DNA of 64,000 nt, from assembly GCF_036181745.1 (NCBI RefSeq), contig NZ_CP108080.1:4369501-4433500 (forward strand), written 5' to 3'. The notes beneath the pieces were generated by a model. That model saw only the letters and a program-made list of their open reading frames with translations. It did not search any database and was not told the DNA's origin. This DNA is from Streptomyces sp. NBC_00259. GTDB lineage: Bacteria; Actinomycetota; Actinomycetes; Streptomycetales; Streptomycetaceae. A program made the position numbers and the translations under genes. Below, piece by piece: positions 8,421-16,062 of this stretch. Every line of letters begins with the position of its first letter. The first letter of the stretch is position 1.

Positions 8421-8923
8421 GTTCCGATCGTGACGACGACCCCACCACCATCAGGGTCGACCAGTTCCTGGCCCATCCGCCGGCCAAGGTCTGGCGTGCG
8501 CTGGCCGAGCCCGAGCTCATCGCCCAGTGGCTGATGCCCGGTGCCTTCAGGCTCGAGGTGGGTCACCGCTACACGATGCGGACGCTGCCCAGGCCCGGTA
8601 CGAACTTCTCCGGCACGGTCGAGGCCGAGGTCCTGGCCTTCGAAAGGGAGCGGATGCTCCGCATCCGCTGGGTCGACCGGCAGTCCGCAGGTGAGAACGC
8701 GCGTGCAGCCGGACAGAACGCCGGACAGAACGCCGCGGACTGGACAATCACCTGGACCTTGGATCCGGAAGGGCGTGGAACGCGTCTCTTCCTCGTACAC
8801 GAGGGTTTCGATCCTGACGACCCGGCGCAGATGAGGGCACGGAAGATCATGGGCGGCGGCTGGCGTGGCCGCGTGATGGTGGCACTGGAGGAGGTCCTGG
8901 GCGAGAGCGGGCCCGGGCTGTAA
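8417..8923 (+). CDS. SRPBCC (AHSA1-like) domain protein
   Basis: A 168-residue protein with the START-like helix-grip fold of the AHSA1/SRPBCC group. VDQFLAHPPAKVWRALAEPE and LIAQWLMPGAFRLEVGHRYT are the standard opening of the family, and WTITWTLDPEGRGTRLFLVH the closing strands. It probably binds a hydrophobic ligand and works with the VOC protein. The frame overlaps arsR by 4 bases, so translation is coupled. A small in-frame duplication (GCCGGACAGAAC twice, near 8707-8731) gives AGQNAGQNA in a loop. Its function in the pathway is not known. Confidence 0.88.
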   Translation: MSSDRDDDPTTIRVDQFLAHPPAKVWRALAEPELIAQWLMPGAFRLEVGHRYTMRTLPRPGTNFSGTVEAEVLAFERERMLRIRWVDRQSAGENARAAGQNAGQNAADWTITWTLDPEGRGTRLFLVHEGFDPDDPAQMRARKIMGGGWRGRVMVALEEVLGESGPGL

Positions 8924-8939
8924 TCGAGGGACCACCCCG

Positions 8940-8987
8940 CGTGCACGTGCATCTGCTCATGCATCCACATATGAACAGAGCTATGAT
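8940..8987 (+). promoter_or_regulatory. Promoter of the DUF397 gene with overlapping operator (site A)
   Basis: GCATCTGCTCATGCATC lies within 8940-8973, and a strong -10 hexamer TATGAT follows at 8982-8987. At 17-base spacing the -35 position (8959-8964) falls inside the operator, as expected for repression. The 17 bases from CGTGCACGTGC to ATCTGC are repeated exactly, inverted, at site B (9957-9987). A related copy is site C at 11105-11123. Confidence 0.7.
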
Positions 8988-9032
8988 CCGAGACAGTTGA
9001 CACCTGCACCTTTGTAACTCGGGGAGCGTCCT

Positions 9033-9266
9033 GTGCACGACGTGTACAACGGCATGGCGGCCACAGAGCTTCACGGAGTCGTCTGGCAGAAGAGCAGGCA
9101 CAGCAACTCACAGGGATCGTGCGTGGAGTTCGCGAAACTACCCGGCGGGAACGTCGCGGTACGCAACTCGCGCTTCCCGGAAGGACCGGCGCTCGTCTAT
9201 ACACCGGCCGAGATAGAGGCACTGCTGCTGGGGGTGAAGGACGGGGAGTTCGATCACCTCGTCTAA
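9033..9266 (+). CDS. DUF397 domain protein of a WhiJ-like cluster
   Basis: A 77-residue DUF397 protein (VVWQKSRHSNSQGSCVEFAK, then GNVAVRNSRFPEGPALVYT). Streptomycetes carry many copies, normally next to an XRE regulator with a DUF5753 domain, where the small protein binds and counteracts or modulates the regulator. This matches the setting here: an anti-sigma-like ATPase at 9376 and the XRE protein at 10175. The start is GTG 9033, with GGGGAG at 9021-9026 as ribosome binding site. The promoter carries operator site A. Its exact role, antitoxin-like or developmental, cannot be told from sequence. Confidence 0.9.
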   Translation: MHDVYNGMAATELHGVVWQKSRHSNSQGSCVEFAKLPGGNVAVRNSRFPEGPALVYTPAEIEALLLGVKDGEFDHLV

Positions 9267-9288
9267 GCCTGCTCCACGGGACAGCACG

Positions 9289-9320
9289 GTGCGGCCGGCT
9301 CCTCAGGGGGCAGGCCGCAC
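9289..9320. terminator. Hairpin between convergent DUF397 and ATPase genes
   Basis: GTGCGGCC (9289-9296) pairs exactly with GGCCGCAC (9313-9320) around a 16-base loop. It lies between two convergent stop codons, so it may end transcription from both sides. There is no T-tract. Confidence 0.45.
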
Positions 9321-9375
9321 GCTCGACTCACTCGGCTCCCGGCTCATTCGGCCACCGGCTCGCCCGGCTCCCGGC

Positions 9376-9861
9376 TCACTCCGTGGGCAGGAGGAACAGC
9401 GCCCAGACGACCTTCCCGGTCAGCGGCCCCGCGAGCGGGTGCCAGCCCCAGCTGTCGCTGAAGGAGTCGACCAGGAACAGCCCCCGGCCGCACTCGGCGG
9501 AATCCTCCGCCTCGCCCGCGACGGGGCTCTCCTCGCTGGGGTCGCGCACGGCGCACACCAGCCGGCCCGTCCAGCGCATCAAGTGCAGCCGCACAGGGGG
9601 CTCCTGGCCACGCGGGGTGTCCGCGGGCAGGGCGTGCCGCAACGCGTTGGTGACGAGTTCGGACACGACGAGTGCGACGTCGTCGAAGCGTTCGTCGAGC
9701 TCCCACTGGGTCAGCGTTCTGCTGGTGAACTTCCGGGCACCGCGTACGGCTTCGTAACGGGCGGGGAGGGCGCAGGAGGCTGAGCTGGACACGGCCGCGG
9801 GATCGATCGGCGGAAGGCCCTGCCGTAACGGCTCGAGCATGGTCGATCCATTCGTTCCCAT
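9376..9861 (-). CDS. ATP-binding protein, anti-sigma factor (RsbW/HATPase) type
   Basis: A 161-residue protein with the GHKL ATPase fold of serine-kinase anti-sigma factors. The N box is VALVVSELVTNALRHA, and GRGLFLVDSFSDSWGW is the G2-like loop ending. Such proteins are abundant in Streptomyces and often sit between XRE and DUF397 genes, as here. Partner switching with an anti-anti-sigma factor is the family model but is unproven for this subgroup. I chose ATG 9861 (MGTNGSTMLEPL) because GGGAG lies 9 bases upstream; ATG 9840 is an alternative. Operator site B lies about 100 bases upstream on its promoter side. Confidence 0.88.
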   Translation of the reverse strand: MGTNGSTMLEPLRQGLPPIDPAAVSSSASCALPARYEAVRGARKFTSRTLTQWELDERFDDVALVVSELVTNALRHALPADTPRGQEPPVRLHLMRWTGRLVCAVRDPSEESPVAGEAEDSAECGRGLFLVDSFSDSWGWHPLAGPLTGKVVWALFLLPTE

Positions 9862-10174
9862 GCGAGGCACTCCCGGGAATCGCGGCTGTGACGCTACAAC
9901 ACGAACGAGCACGAACGAGTACGCAGGTGCGCGGGGTCCATGGTTCCGAATGCGTACATCAGATGCAAGGGCAGATGCACGTGCACGCGCCGGACCTGTC
10001 CGAACCCGTGCCGGTTCACACTCATATCTTCCGTGTGCTTCTTGCGCGCCCTTCCCAAAGGCCTCCTCTTTCTGTAATCGATTGAGTACGGGCTGAAGCG
10101 TTTTGGTGGCAGAATCCGGGGCTCGGGGTTCGGGGGTGCTCCGAGAACCGATGGCGATGGGGAGGGTTGGAGAC
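9862..10174. other. 313-base divergent regulatory region of the WhiJ-like cluster
   Basis: This gap separates the divergent ATPase and XRE genes. It holds operator site B (9957-9987) and an imperfect direct repeat of ACGAACGAG near 9901-9919. The stretch 10056-10115 is less GC-rich, with a possible TTGAGT at 10082. I cannot assign a confident -10 for either gene, and I see no small gene in it. Confidence 0.6.
9957..9987 (-). promoter_or_regulatory. Operator site B of the WhiJ-like cluster
   Basis: Read on the minus strand this is CGTGCACGTGCATCTGC followed by CCTTGCATCTGATG. The first 17 bases are identical to site A at 8940-8956, and the second GCATC half is placed as in site A. It lies between the ATPase start (9861) and the XRE start (10175) and could serve both. 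The binding protein is most likely the XRE protein, by inference. Confidence 0.65.
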
Positions 10175-11068
10175 GTGACAGCAGCGGAGTCGTGGGGCTA
10201 CCCCCGGGCCGATGGCCCTGGCGGAGGTTCAGTGGTGCGCCGCATCCTGCTGGGCTCACAGCTGAGGCGGCTTCGTGAGTCGCGAGGCATCACCCGTGAG
10301 GCCGCGGGCTACTCGATCCGCGCCTCCGAATCCAAGATCAGTCGTATGGAGTTGGGACGGGTGAGCTTCAAGGCCAGGGACGTCGAGGACCTCCTCACCC
10401 TGTACGGCGTCACGGACGATGCCGAGCGCGGCTCGCTGCTCGGGCTGGCCAAGGAGGCCAACGTCGCGGGCTGGTGGCACAGCTACGGCGATGTGCTGCC
10501 CGGCTGGTTCCAGACGTACATCGGCCTGGAGGGCGCCGCCTCGCTCATCCGGATCTACGAGGTCCAGTTCGTTCACGGCCTGCTGCAGACCGAGGCGTAC
10601 GCCCACGCCGTCGTCGCGCGCGGCATGCCCGGGGCGCCGAGCGCCGAGATCGACCGCCGGGTCGCGCTGCGTCTGGAGCGCCAGAAGGCGCTGGTCTCCG
10701 AGCGCGCCCCCCGCTTCCACGCCGTCCTGGACGAGGCCGCGCTGCGCCGTCCCTACGGCGACCGGGCCGTCATGCAGGGCCAGTTGCGGCACCTGATCGA
10801 GGTCTCCGAGCAGTCGAACATCACGCTCCAGGTCATGCCGTTCAGCTTCGGCGGCCACGCGGGCGAGTCCGGCGCCTTCACGATGCTCCGCTTCCCGGAG
10901 TCGGACCTCTCCGACATCGTCTATCTGGAGCAGCTGACCAGCGCGCTGTACCTCGACAAGCGCGAGGAAGTCGCGCAGTACGAAAGGGTGATGGAGCGCC
11001 TCCAGGAGGACAGCCCCGGGCCGGCCGAGAGCCGGGACCTTCTCCGTGGTCTACTCCAACTCACCTGA
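10175..11068 (+). CDS. XRE-family regulator with DUF5753 (WhiJ/Scr1-like)
   Basis: A 297-residue protein. The helix-turn-helix is near the N-terminus (LGSQLRRLRESRGITREAAG, then ASESKISRMELGRVSFKARD). The C-terminal 200 residues are the DUF5753 domain (VPGW-like LPGWFQTYIGLEGAASLIRI, VHGLLQTEAYA, LRHLIEVSEQSNITLQVMPF). This is the WhiJ/Scr1-like group, whose DNA binding is modulated by partner DUF397 proteins. GTG 10175 (MTAAESWGY) is chosen because GGAGGG at 10161-10166 is 8 bases upstream; ATG 10151 and an earlier GTG are possible. It is the prime candidate to bind sites A, B and C. Confidence 0.88.
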   Translation: MTAAESWGYPRADGPGGGSVVRRILLGSQLRRLRESRGITREAAGYSIRASESKISRMELGRVSFKARDVEDLLTLYGVTDDAERGSLLGLAKEANVAGWWHSYGDVLPGWFQTYIGLEGAASLIRIYEVQFVHGLLQTEAYAHAVVARGMPGAPSAEIDRRVALRLERQKALVSERAPRFHAVLDEAALRRPYGDRAVMQGQLRHLIEVSEQSNITLQVMPFSFGGHAGESGAFTMLRFPESDLSDIVYLEQLTSALYLDKREEVAQYERVMERLQEDSPGPAESRDLLRGLLQLT

Positions 11069-11104
11069 CCGGCCAGTACGATGACGTGACATCAGGCTCA
11101 CTGG

Positions 11105-11123
11105 TATCTGCACATGCATCTGC
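11105..11123 (+). promoter_or_regulatory. Operator site C upstream of the aldehyde dehydrogenase
   Basis: TATCTGCACATGCATCTGC aligns with sites A and B under the pattern GYATCTGCNCWTGCATC. It lies 36 bases after the XRE stop and 25 bases before the aldehyde dehydrogenase start, downstream of a possible -10 (TACGAT, 11077-11082). This is a roadblock-type position. Confidence 0.6.
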
Positions 11124-11147
11124 TTCCGCGGCCGGTAAAGGGATCTC

Positions 11148-12608
11148 ATGTCCTCCTTCTTCAGCGATCTGGCACTCCAGTACATAGATGGTGAGTGGCG
11201 CCCGGGGAGCGGTTCCTGGGACATCATCGACTTCAACCCGTACAACGAGGAGAAGCTCGCCTCGATCACCGTGGCCACGGCCCACGAGGTCGACCAGGCC
11301 TACCGGGCGGCTGAGCGTGCGCAGAAGGAGTGGGCCGCCACCAACCCGTATGCGCGACGGGCGGTCTTCGAGCGGGCCCTGAGGATCATCGAGGACCGCG
11401 AGGAGGAGATCTCGGAGGCGATCGTCGCCGAGCTGGGCGGCACCCGTGTGAAGGCGGGCTTCGAGCTGCACCTCGCCAAGGAGTTCCTGCGCGAGGCGGT
11501 CCAGCTGTCGCTGCGCCCCGAGGGCCGCATCCTCCCGTCGCCCGTCGACGGCAAGGAGAACCGGGTCTACCGGCTCCCCGTCGGTGTCGTCGGCGTCATC
11601 AGCCCGTTCAACTTCCCCTTCCTCCTGTCGATCAAGTCGGTCGCCCCCGCGCTGGCGCTCGGGAACGCGGTCGTCCTCAAGCCGCACCAGAACACGCCGA
11701 TCTGCGGTGGCTCCCTGGTCGCCAAGGTCTTCGAGGACGCGGGACTGCCCGGCGGCCTGCTGAACGTCGTGATCACCGACATCGCGGAGATCGGCGACGC
11801 GCTGATAGAGCACCCCGTCCCGAAGGTCATCTCCTTCACCGGCTCCGACCGGGTGGGCCGGCACGTCGCGACCGTGTGCGCGGCCAACTTCAAGCACGCC
11901 GTCCTCGAACTGGGCGGCAACAGCGCCTTCATCGTGCTCGACGACGCCGACATCGACTACGCCGTGGACGCCGCGGTCTTCAGCCGCTACGTGCACCAGG
12001 GCCAGGTCTGCATGGCGGCCAACCGCATCCTGGTCGACCGCAAGGTGGAGAAGGAGTTCACCGAGAAGCTGGTCGCCAAGGTCCGGACCCTCAAGGTCGG
12101 CGACCCCGCGGACCCCGGGACCCACATCGGTCCCCTCATCAACTCCCTGCAGGCCGAGGCCGTGTCGAGCCTGGTCGAGCAGTCCGTCGAGGCAGGCGCG
12201 ACGGCCCTGCTCCGCGGCCGGACCGAGGGCAATCTGGTCTCCCCGTCCGTGCTGACCGGTCTCGCGCCCGACTCGCCCGTCCTGTCCCAGGAGATCTTCG
12301 GTCCTGTGGTGCTCCTCGTGCCGTTCGACGGTGAGGAGGAGGCGGTCCGGATCGCCAACGACACCCCGTACGGGCTCAGCGGCGCCGTGCACACCGGGGA
12401 CATCGAGCGCGGCGTGGCGCTCGCCCAGCGGATCCACACGGGAATGATCCACATCAACGACTCGACCGTGCACGACGAGCCCATCGTGCCCTTCGGCGGC
12501 GAGAAGGCCTCCGGCCTCGGGCGGCTGAACGGCGAGGCGATGGTCGAGGTGTTCACCACCCAGAAGTGGATCTCGGTCCAGCGCGGGCGCTCGATCTTCC
12601 CGTTCTGA
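11148..12608 (+). CDS. Aldehyde dehydrogenase (aromatic aldehyde/vanillin type)
   Basis: A 486-residue NAD(P)-dependent aldehyde dehydrogenase. The catalytic Cys is seen in HQGQVCMAANR (Cys 288) and the general base Glu in VLELGGNS (Glu 254). Asn 155 in ISPFNFP and the Rossmann motif FTGSDRVG are also present. The closest remembered relatives oxidise benzaldehyde or vanillin to the acids, but the substrate is an inference. It follows the XRE gene on the same strand with operator site C between them. A weak AAAGGG precedes ATG 11148. The enzyme is full length and cytosolic. Confidence 0.93.
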   Translation: MSSFFSDLALQYIDGEWRPGSGSWDIIDFNPYNEEKLASITVATAHEVDQAYRAAERAQKEWAATNPYARRAVFERALRIIEDREEEISEAIVAELGGTRVKAGFELHLAKEFLREAVQLSLRPEGRILPSPVDGKENRVYRLPVGVVGVISPFNFPFLLSIKSVAPALALGNAVVLKPHQNTPICGGSLVAKVFEDAGLPGGLLNVVITDIAEIGDALIEHPVPKVISFTGSDRVGRHVATVCAANFKHAVLELGGNSAFIVLDDADIDYAVDAAVFSRYVHQGQVCMAANRILVDRKVEKEFTEKLVAKVRTLKVGDPADPGTHIGPLINSLQAEAVSSLVEQSVEAGATALLRGRTEGNLVSPSVLTGLAPDSPVLSQEIFGPVVLLVPFDGEEEAVRIANDTPYGLSGAVHTGDIERGVALAQRIHTGMIHINDSTVHDEPIVPFGGEKASGLGRLNGEAMVEVFTTQKWISVQRGRSIFPF

Positions 12609-12738
12609 GAGCCCTCCGGGCACCGAGGAGCGTCCCGAGGACTTGAGGACAGAGGCTGACCGCAAGGGTTCGTAGTGTCGGTGGTGTCAGGGCGGCCGCA
12701 ACGGCGGCCGCGCCGGTCCCTACCCGAAGGCGGACCCC

Positions 12739-13278
12739 ATGGTCACTCACGTTCCCGCAGAGGCCCACGGCGACGAGCGCGGCGCGCTGCTCAACTTCGT
12801 CGAAGCGCAGCGCGGAGCGATCCGCCGCTCGGTGCTCGGCCTGACCGAGGAGCAGGCGGCGAGCCGCCCCAGCGCCAGCGAGCTGTCGCTCTCCGGACTC
12901 CTCAAGCACGTCGCGGAGACCGAGCTCAACTGGCTGCGGATGGCGCAGCAGAAGCCGAACGAGCGGCAGCGCACCGAGGAGACCTGGGGCGACAGCTTCC
13001 GGCTCGTCGACGGCGAGACGGTCCCCGAGGTCCTGATCTTCTGGGACGGGGTCGCGAAGGAGACCGAGGAGTTCATCCGTTCGGTGCCGAGCCTCGACGA
13101 CACCTTCCCGCTGCCCGAGGCGCCGTGGTTCCCCAAGGAGGGCCGGGTCTCCATGCGCTGGCTGCTGCTGCATCTGGTCGAGGAGACCGGCCGGCACGCG
13201 GGCCACGCGGACATCATCCGCGAGTCGCTGGACGGCAAGGGTGCGTTCGACCTGGTGGCCATGTCGAGCGACGCTTGA
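12739..13278 (+). CDS. DinB-family (DUF664) protein
   Basis: A 179-residue four-helix protein of the DinB/DUF664 superfamily. Metal-binding His residues are placed as usual: LLKHVAETELNWL near residue 56, and LLLHLVEETGRHAGHADIIR near 145-164. Members with these His residues bind a divalent metal; some are mycothiol- or bacillithiol-dependent S-transferases or isomerases. That makes a mycothiol-linked detoxification role possible here but unproven. The spacing to the next small gene is 3 bases, so the two form an operon. Confidence 0.88.
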   Translation: MVTHVPAEAHGDERGALLNFVEAQRGAIRRSVLGLTEEQAASRPSASELSLSGLLKHVAETELNWLRMAQQKPNERQRTEETWGDSFRLVDGETVPEVLIFWDGVAKETEEFIRSVPSLDDTFPLPEAPWFPKEGRVSMRWLLLHLVEETGRHAGHADIIRESLDGKGAFDLVAMSSDA

Positions 13279-13281
13279 TGT

Positions 13282-13503
13282 ATGAGTGACGAAGCAGGAG
13301 TGGCCCCGATCGTCGTCCACGGTGTCATCCCGGGCGATCCGCCGTTCCGGATGGTGGACATCAACGGGGAGACGGTCGGGACCGCGCACGACATGCTCGA
13401 CGTGATCCGGCTCGCGCACGCGGCGGGGCTGGATCATCTCGACCTCGACGATCCCGCGTTCGTGCGCTGGGTCGGCGGGGGCAAGTACAAGTGGGTTCCC
13501 TGA
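13282..13503 (+). CDS. Small conserved protein of unknown function
   Basis: A 73-residue protein starting 3 bases after the DinB-family stop. It is acidic, with the features FRMVDINGETVGTAHDMLDV and DHLDLDDPAFVRWVGGGKYKW. It lacks a signal peptide, cysteines or a DNA-binding motif. Tight coupling to the DinB gene suggests a shared task. I do not recognise the family. The unbroken codon bias and close spacing argue that it is real. Confidence 0.75.
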   Translation: MSDEAGVAPIVVHGVIPGDPPFRMVDINGETVGTAHDMLDVIRLAHAAGLDHLDLDDPAFVRWVGGGKYKWVP

Positions 13504-13541
13504 GCGGGGCCCAGGAACGCCCGAGGGCCGGACGCGTACCC

Positions 13542-13557
13542 TAGTCAAAGTTGAATA
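13542..13557. promoter_or_regulatory. PadR operator O1 (autoregulatory)
   Basis: TAGTCAA-AG-TTGAATA is a 7-base dyad with one mismatch, 13 bases before the padR start. It overlaps a possible -10 (TACCCT, 13537-13542). It has the same pattern as the two operators in front of the ABC transporter genes. Confidence 0.75.
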
Positions 13558-13570
13558 GGAGGGTACGCGC

Positions 13571-14212
13571 ATGTCAGCGATCCGGCTTCTGGTCCTTGGC
13601 GCGGTGCGCCAGCACGGCCGCGCGCACGGCTATCAGGTCCGCAACGACCTGGAGTTCTGGGGCGCGCACGAATGGTCGAACGCCAAGCCCGGATCGATCT
13701 ACCACGCACTCAAACAGATGGCGAAGCAGGGGCTGCTGCACGCTCATGAGATCGCGCCGTCCACGGCCGGCGGTCCGCCGCGCACGGAGTACGAGATCAC
13801 CGAGAGCGGCACGAAGGAGTTCTTCGCGCTTCTGCGCGAGGCGCTGACCTCGTACGACCAGAAGGTGGACGTGCTCTCGGCGGGGATCGGCTTCATCGTG
13901 GACCTGGAGCGGCACGAGGCGGTGGAGCTGCTCCAGGAGCGGGTGCGCAGCATCGAGGAGTGGCGTGCGTCGGTCACCGAGTACTACACCCCTGAGGACG
14001 GGCCCGAGTCGCTCGGCCACATCGGCGAGATCATGAACATGTGGGTCCACTCGGCGGACGCCGGTGCGGCCTGGACGCGCGGCCTGATCGAACGGATCGA
14101 GGGCGGCGCGTACACCTTCGCGGGGGAGGGCGAGCCCTTCGTGGGGGTTCTCGCGGAGGGGCAGGAGAACCCGTACGCGACAGGTGTCCCGCATGCGGGA
14201 GATCAAGCCTAA
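13571..14212 (+). CDS. PadR-family transcriptional regulator
   Basis: A 213-residue PadR protein. The winged helix spans about residues 1-85: IRLLVLGAVRQHGRAHGYQV, then KPGSIYHALKQMAKQGLLHA and PPRTEYEITESGTKEF as the wing. A C-terminal helical Vir-type dimerisation domain follows (LLQERVRSIEEWRASVTEYY). PadR proteins usually repress neighbouring drug-export genes and release DNA on binding the drug. The DrrAB-type transporter begins about 100 bases downstream. Three matching operators at 13542, 14210 and 14255 support repression of itself and of the transporter. Confidence 0.93.
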   Translation: MSAIRLLVLGAVRQHGRAHGYQVRNDLEFWGAHEWSNAKPGSIYHALKQMAKQGLLHAHEIAPSTAGGPPRTEYEITESGTKEFFALLREALTSYDQKVDVLSAGIGFIVDLERHEAVELLQERVRSIEEWRASVTEYYTPEDGPESLGHIGEIMNMWVHSADAGAAWTRGLIERIEGGAYTFAGEGEPFVGVLAEGQENPYATGVPHAGDQA

Positions 14213-14272
14213 TCAAGTTTGACCAGTGGCGTCCGTGGGTTTACCTTTCCTCGGGTAGTCAAGTTTGACTAC
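14210..14272 (+). promoter_or_regulatory. Promoter of the ABC exporter flanked by PadR operators O2 and O3
   Basis: O2 is TAATCAA-GT-TTGACCA (14210-14225). O3 is GTAGTCAA-GT-TTGACTAC (14255-14272), with perfect 8-base arms. The -35 TTGACC (14219-14224) lies inside O2, and TACCTT (14242-14247) follows at 17-base spacing as -10. Predicted transcription starts at about 14254, at the edge of O3. A dimer on each operator would block both RNA polymerase contact and clearance. O2 also overlaps the padR stop codon. Confidence 0.8.
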
Positions 14273-14308
14273 GCGATCTCGGGCTGGACCGGAGCGCGGA
14301 GGAGACGG

Positions 14309-15238
14309 ATGACGGACGCGATCGTCGTCGAGGGCCTGCACAAGGGATTCGGCGGCAGACAGGCCCTGGACGGGCTCGACCTGGTGGTCGGCAGCGGCAC
14401 GGTGCACGCGGTGCTCGGGCCGAACGGAGCGGGGAAGACCACGGCGGTACGGATCATGGCGACGCTGCTGCGCCAGGACGCGGGCGTGGTGCGCGTGGCG
14501 GGGCACGACGTACGGACACAAGCCGCAGAGGTACGGCGGCGCATAGGCCTGCTCGGGCAGCACGCGGCGGTGGACGAGGAGCTCGGCGGCCGGCAGAACC
14601 TGGAGATGTTCGGGCGGCTGCACCACCTGGGCGCGCGGCGGGCGGGGACGCGGGCGGACGAGCTGCTGGAGCGGTTCGGGCTCGCGGACACCGGCCGCAA
14701 GGCGGTCAAGCGGTACAGCGGCGGAATGCGACGCCGGCTCGACCTGGCCGCGTCACTGGTCACCGAGCCCCAGGTGCTGTTCCTGGACGAGCCGACGACG
14801 GGGCTCGACCCGCGGGGACGTGCCGAGGTGTGGGAGTCGGTGCGCTCACTGGTCGGCGGCGGGACGACCGTTCTGCTCACCACGCAGTATCTGGAGGAGG
14901 CGGACCAACTGGCCGACCGCATCTCCGTGATCGACCAGGGGCGGGTCGTCGCGGACGGCACGGCCGACCAGCTCAAGGCGAAACTGGGCGGTGACCGGAT
15001 CGACGTGGTCCTGCGGGACGCGGCCGACCTGGCGCGCGTCGCCGCCCTGCTGCCCGGTGACGCCGCCGTCGACCAGGACCGGAGGCTGCTGAGCGCGCCG
15101 GTCGACGACCGGATGGCGGCGCTGACCGAGACCGTGCGCGCGCTGGAGGAGGCCGGGATCGAAGCCGAGGACATCGCGCTGCGCCGGCCGACCCTCGACG
15201 AGGTCTTCCTGCACCTGACGAAGGAGGCCGCGGCGTGA
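14309..15238 (+). CDS. ABC exporter ATP-binding protein (DrrA type)
   Basis: A 309-residue ATPase of the daunorubicin-resistance DrrA family. Walker A is LGPNGAGKTT, the signature is KRYSGGMRRRLDLA, Walker B is QVLFLDEPTTGLDP, and the switch His is replaced by Gln in LLTTQYLEEADQL, as is normal for DrrA. The C-terminal tail RRPTLDEVFLHLT is the DrrA-specific regulatory end. It powers export by the permease encoded next. ATG 14309 (MTDAIVVEGL) follows GGAGGAG at 14297-14303. Control is probably by PadR through O2/O3. The exported drug is unknown. Confidence 0.95.
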   Translation: MTDAIVVEGLHKGFGGRQALDGLDLVVGSGTVHAVLGPNGAGKTTAVRIMATLLRQDAGVVRVAGHDVRTQAAEVRRRIGLLGQHAAVDEELGGRQNLEMFGRLHHLGARRAGTRADELLERFGLADTGRKAVKRYSGGMRRRLDLAASLVTEPQVLFLDEPTTGLDPRGRAEVWESVRSLVGGGTTVLLTTQYLEEADQLADRISVIDQGRVVADGTADQLKAKLGGDRIDVVLRDAADLARVAALLPGDAAVDQDRRLLSAPVDDRMAALTETVRALEEAGIEAEDIALRRPTLDEVFLHLTKEAAA

Positions 15239-16011
15239 GCACGTACGTCCTGACCGACTCCTGGACCATGACGCGGCGCGAACTGGCCCACTGGGCGCGG
15301 CAGCCCGTGGAGGTCCTCGTCGGACTCGCCTTCCCGGTGATGCTGTTGCTGATGTTCGGTCATCTCATCGGCGGCGGGCGCGACGTCGAGGGGGCGTACA
15401 TCGCCTTTCTCGTCCCCGGGATGCTGGCGCTGACGATGGCCTTCGGCCTCGACGCGACCATGACGGCCGTCACCCAGGACCTCGGCAAGGGAGTGATCGA
15501 CCGGTTCCGGTCGCTGCCGATGGCGGACTCGGCGGTACTGGTCGGCCGCAGCGTCGCGGATCTGCTCCAGTCGGCGCTGAGCCTGATCGTGATGACCGGT
15601 GTCGCCTACGCGATCGGCTGGCGCTGGAACGGCGGATCCGCTGCGCTGCTCGGCGCCTTGGGCCTGCTGCTCCTGCTGCGCTTCGCGATGCTGTGGCTCG
15701 GCATCCATCTGGCGATGGTGGCGGGCAGACCGCAGCTGGTGCAGGCCGTGCAGATCCTGATCTGGCCTGCCGGTTTCCTCTCCAACGCGTTCGCCACGCC
15801 CGCGTCGATGCCGGGCTGGCTGGGCACGGCGGTCGAGTGGAACCCCCTGTCGGCGACGGCGACCTCGGTACGGGAGCTGTCGGGCATCGCGGCCGGCAGC
15901 GGCTCCTGGGCGGCCGAGCACGCCCAGCTTCTGGCGCTCGCCTGGCCGTTGCTGCTGGTCGCGGTGTTCTTCCCGCTGGCGGTGCGCCGCTTCGTACGGC
16001 TGAGCCACTAG
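15235..16011 (+). CDS. ABC exporter permease (DrrB/ABC-2 type)
   Basis: A 258-residue membrane protein with six predicted membrane segments of the ABC-2 family (for example VLVGLAFPVMLLLMFGHLIG, and LNLIVMTGV-like stretches around 110-140). GTG 15235 overlaps the drrA-type stop by 4 bases, so translation is coupled. With the ATPase it would form a (permease)2(ATPase)2 multidrug exporter. A strong bidirectional terminator follows at 16019. Confidence 0.92.
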   Translation: MSTYVLTDSWTMTRRELAHWARQPVEVLVGLAFPVMLLLMFGHLIGGGRDVEGAYIAFLVPGMLALTMAFGLDATMTAVTQDLGKGVIDRFRSLPMADSAVLVGRSVADLLQSALSLIVMTGVAYAIGWRWNGGSAALLGALGLLLLLRFAMLWLGIHLAMVAGRPQLVQAVQILIWPAGFLSNAFATPASMPGWLGTAVEWNPLSATATSVRELSGIAAGSGSWAAEHAQLLALAWPLLLVAVFFPLAVRRFVRLSH

Positions 16012-16018
16012 CTTCCGG

Positions 16019-16056
16019 GCGGGCGGGGACGCGGCATCTGCCGCGTCCCCGCCCGC
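16019..16056. terminator. Bidirectional terminator, exporter operon and gadB
   Basis: Bases 16019-16036 and 16039-16056 are perfect 18-base complementary arms around a 2-base centre (TC). It lies between the convergent stops at 16011 and 16063, so it serves both operons. Confidence 0.85.
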
Positions 16057-16062
16057 GCCGCC

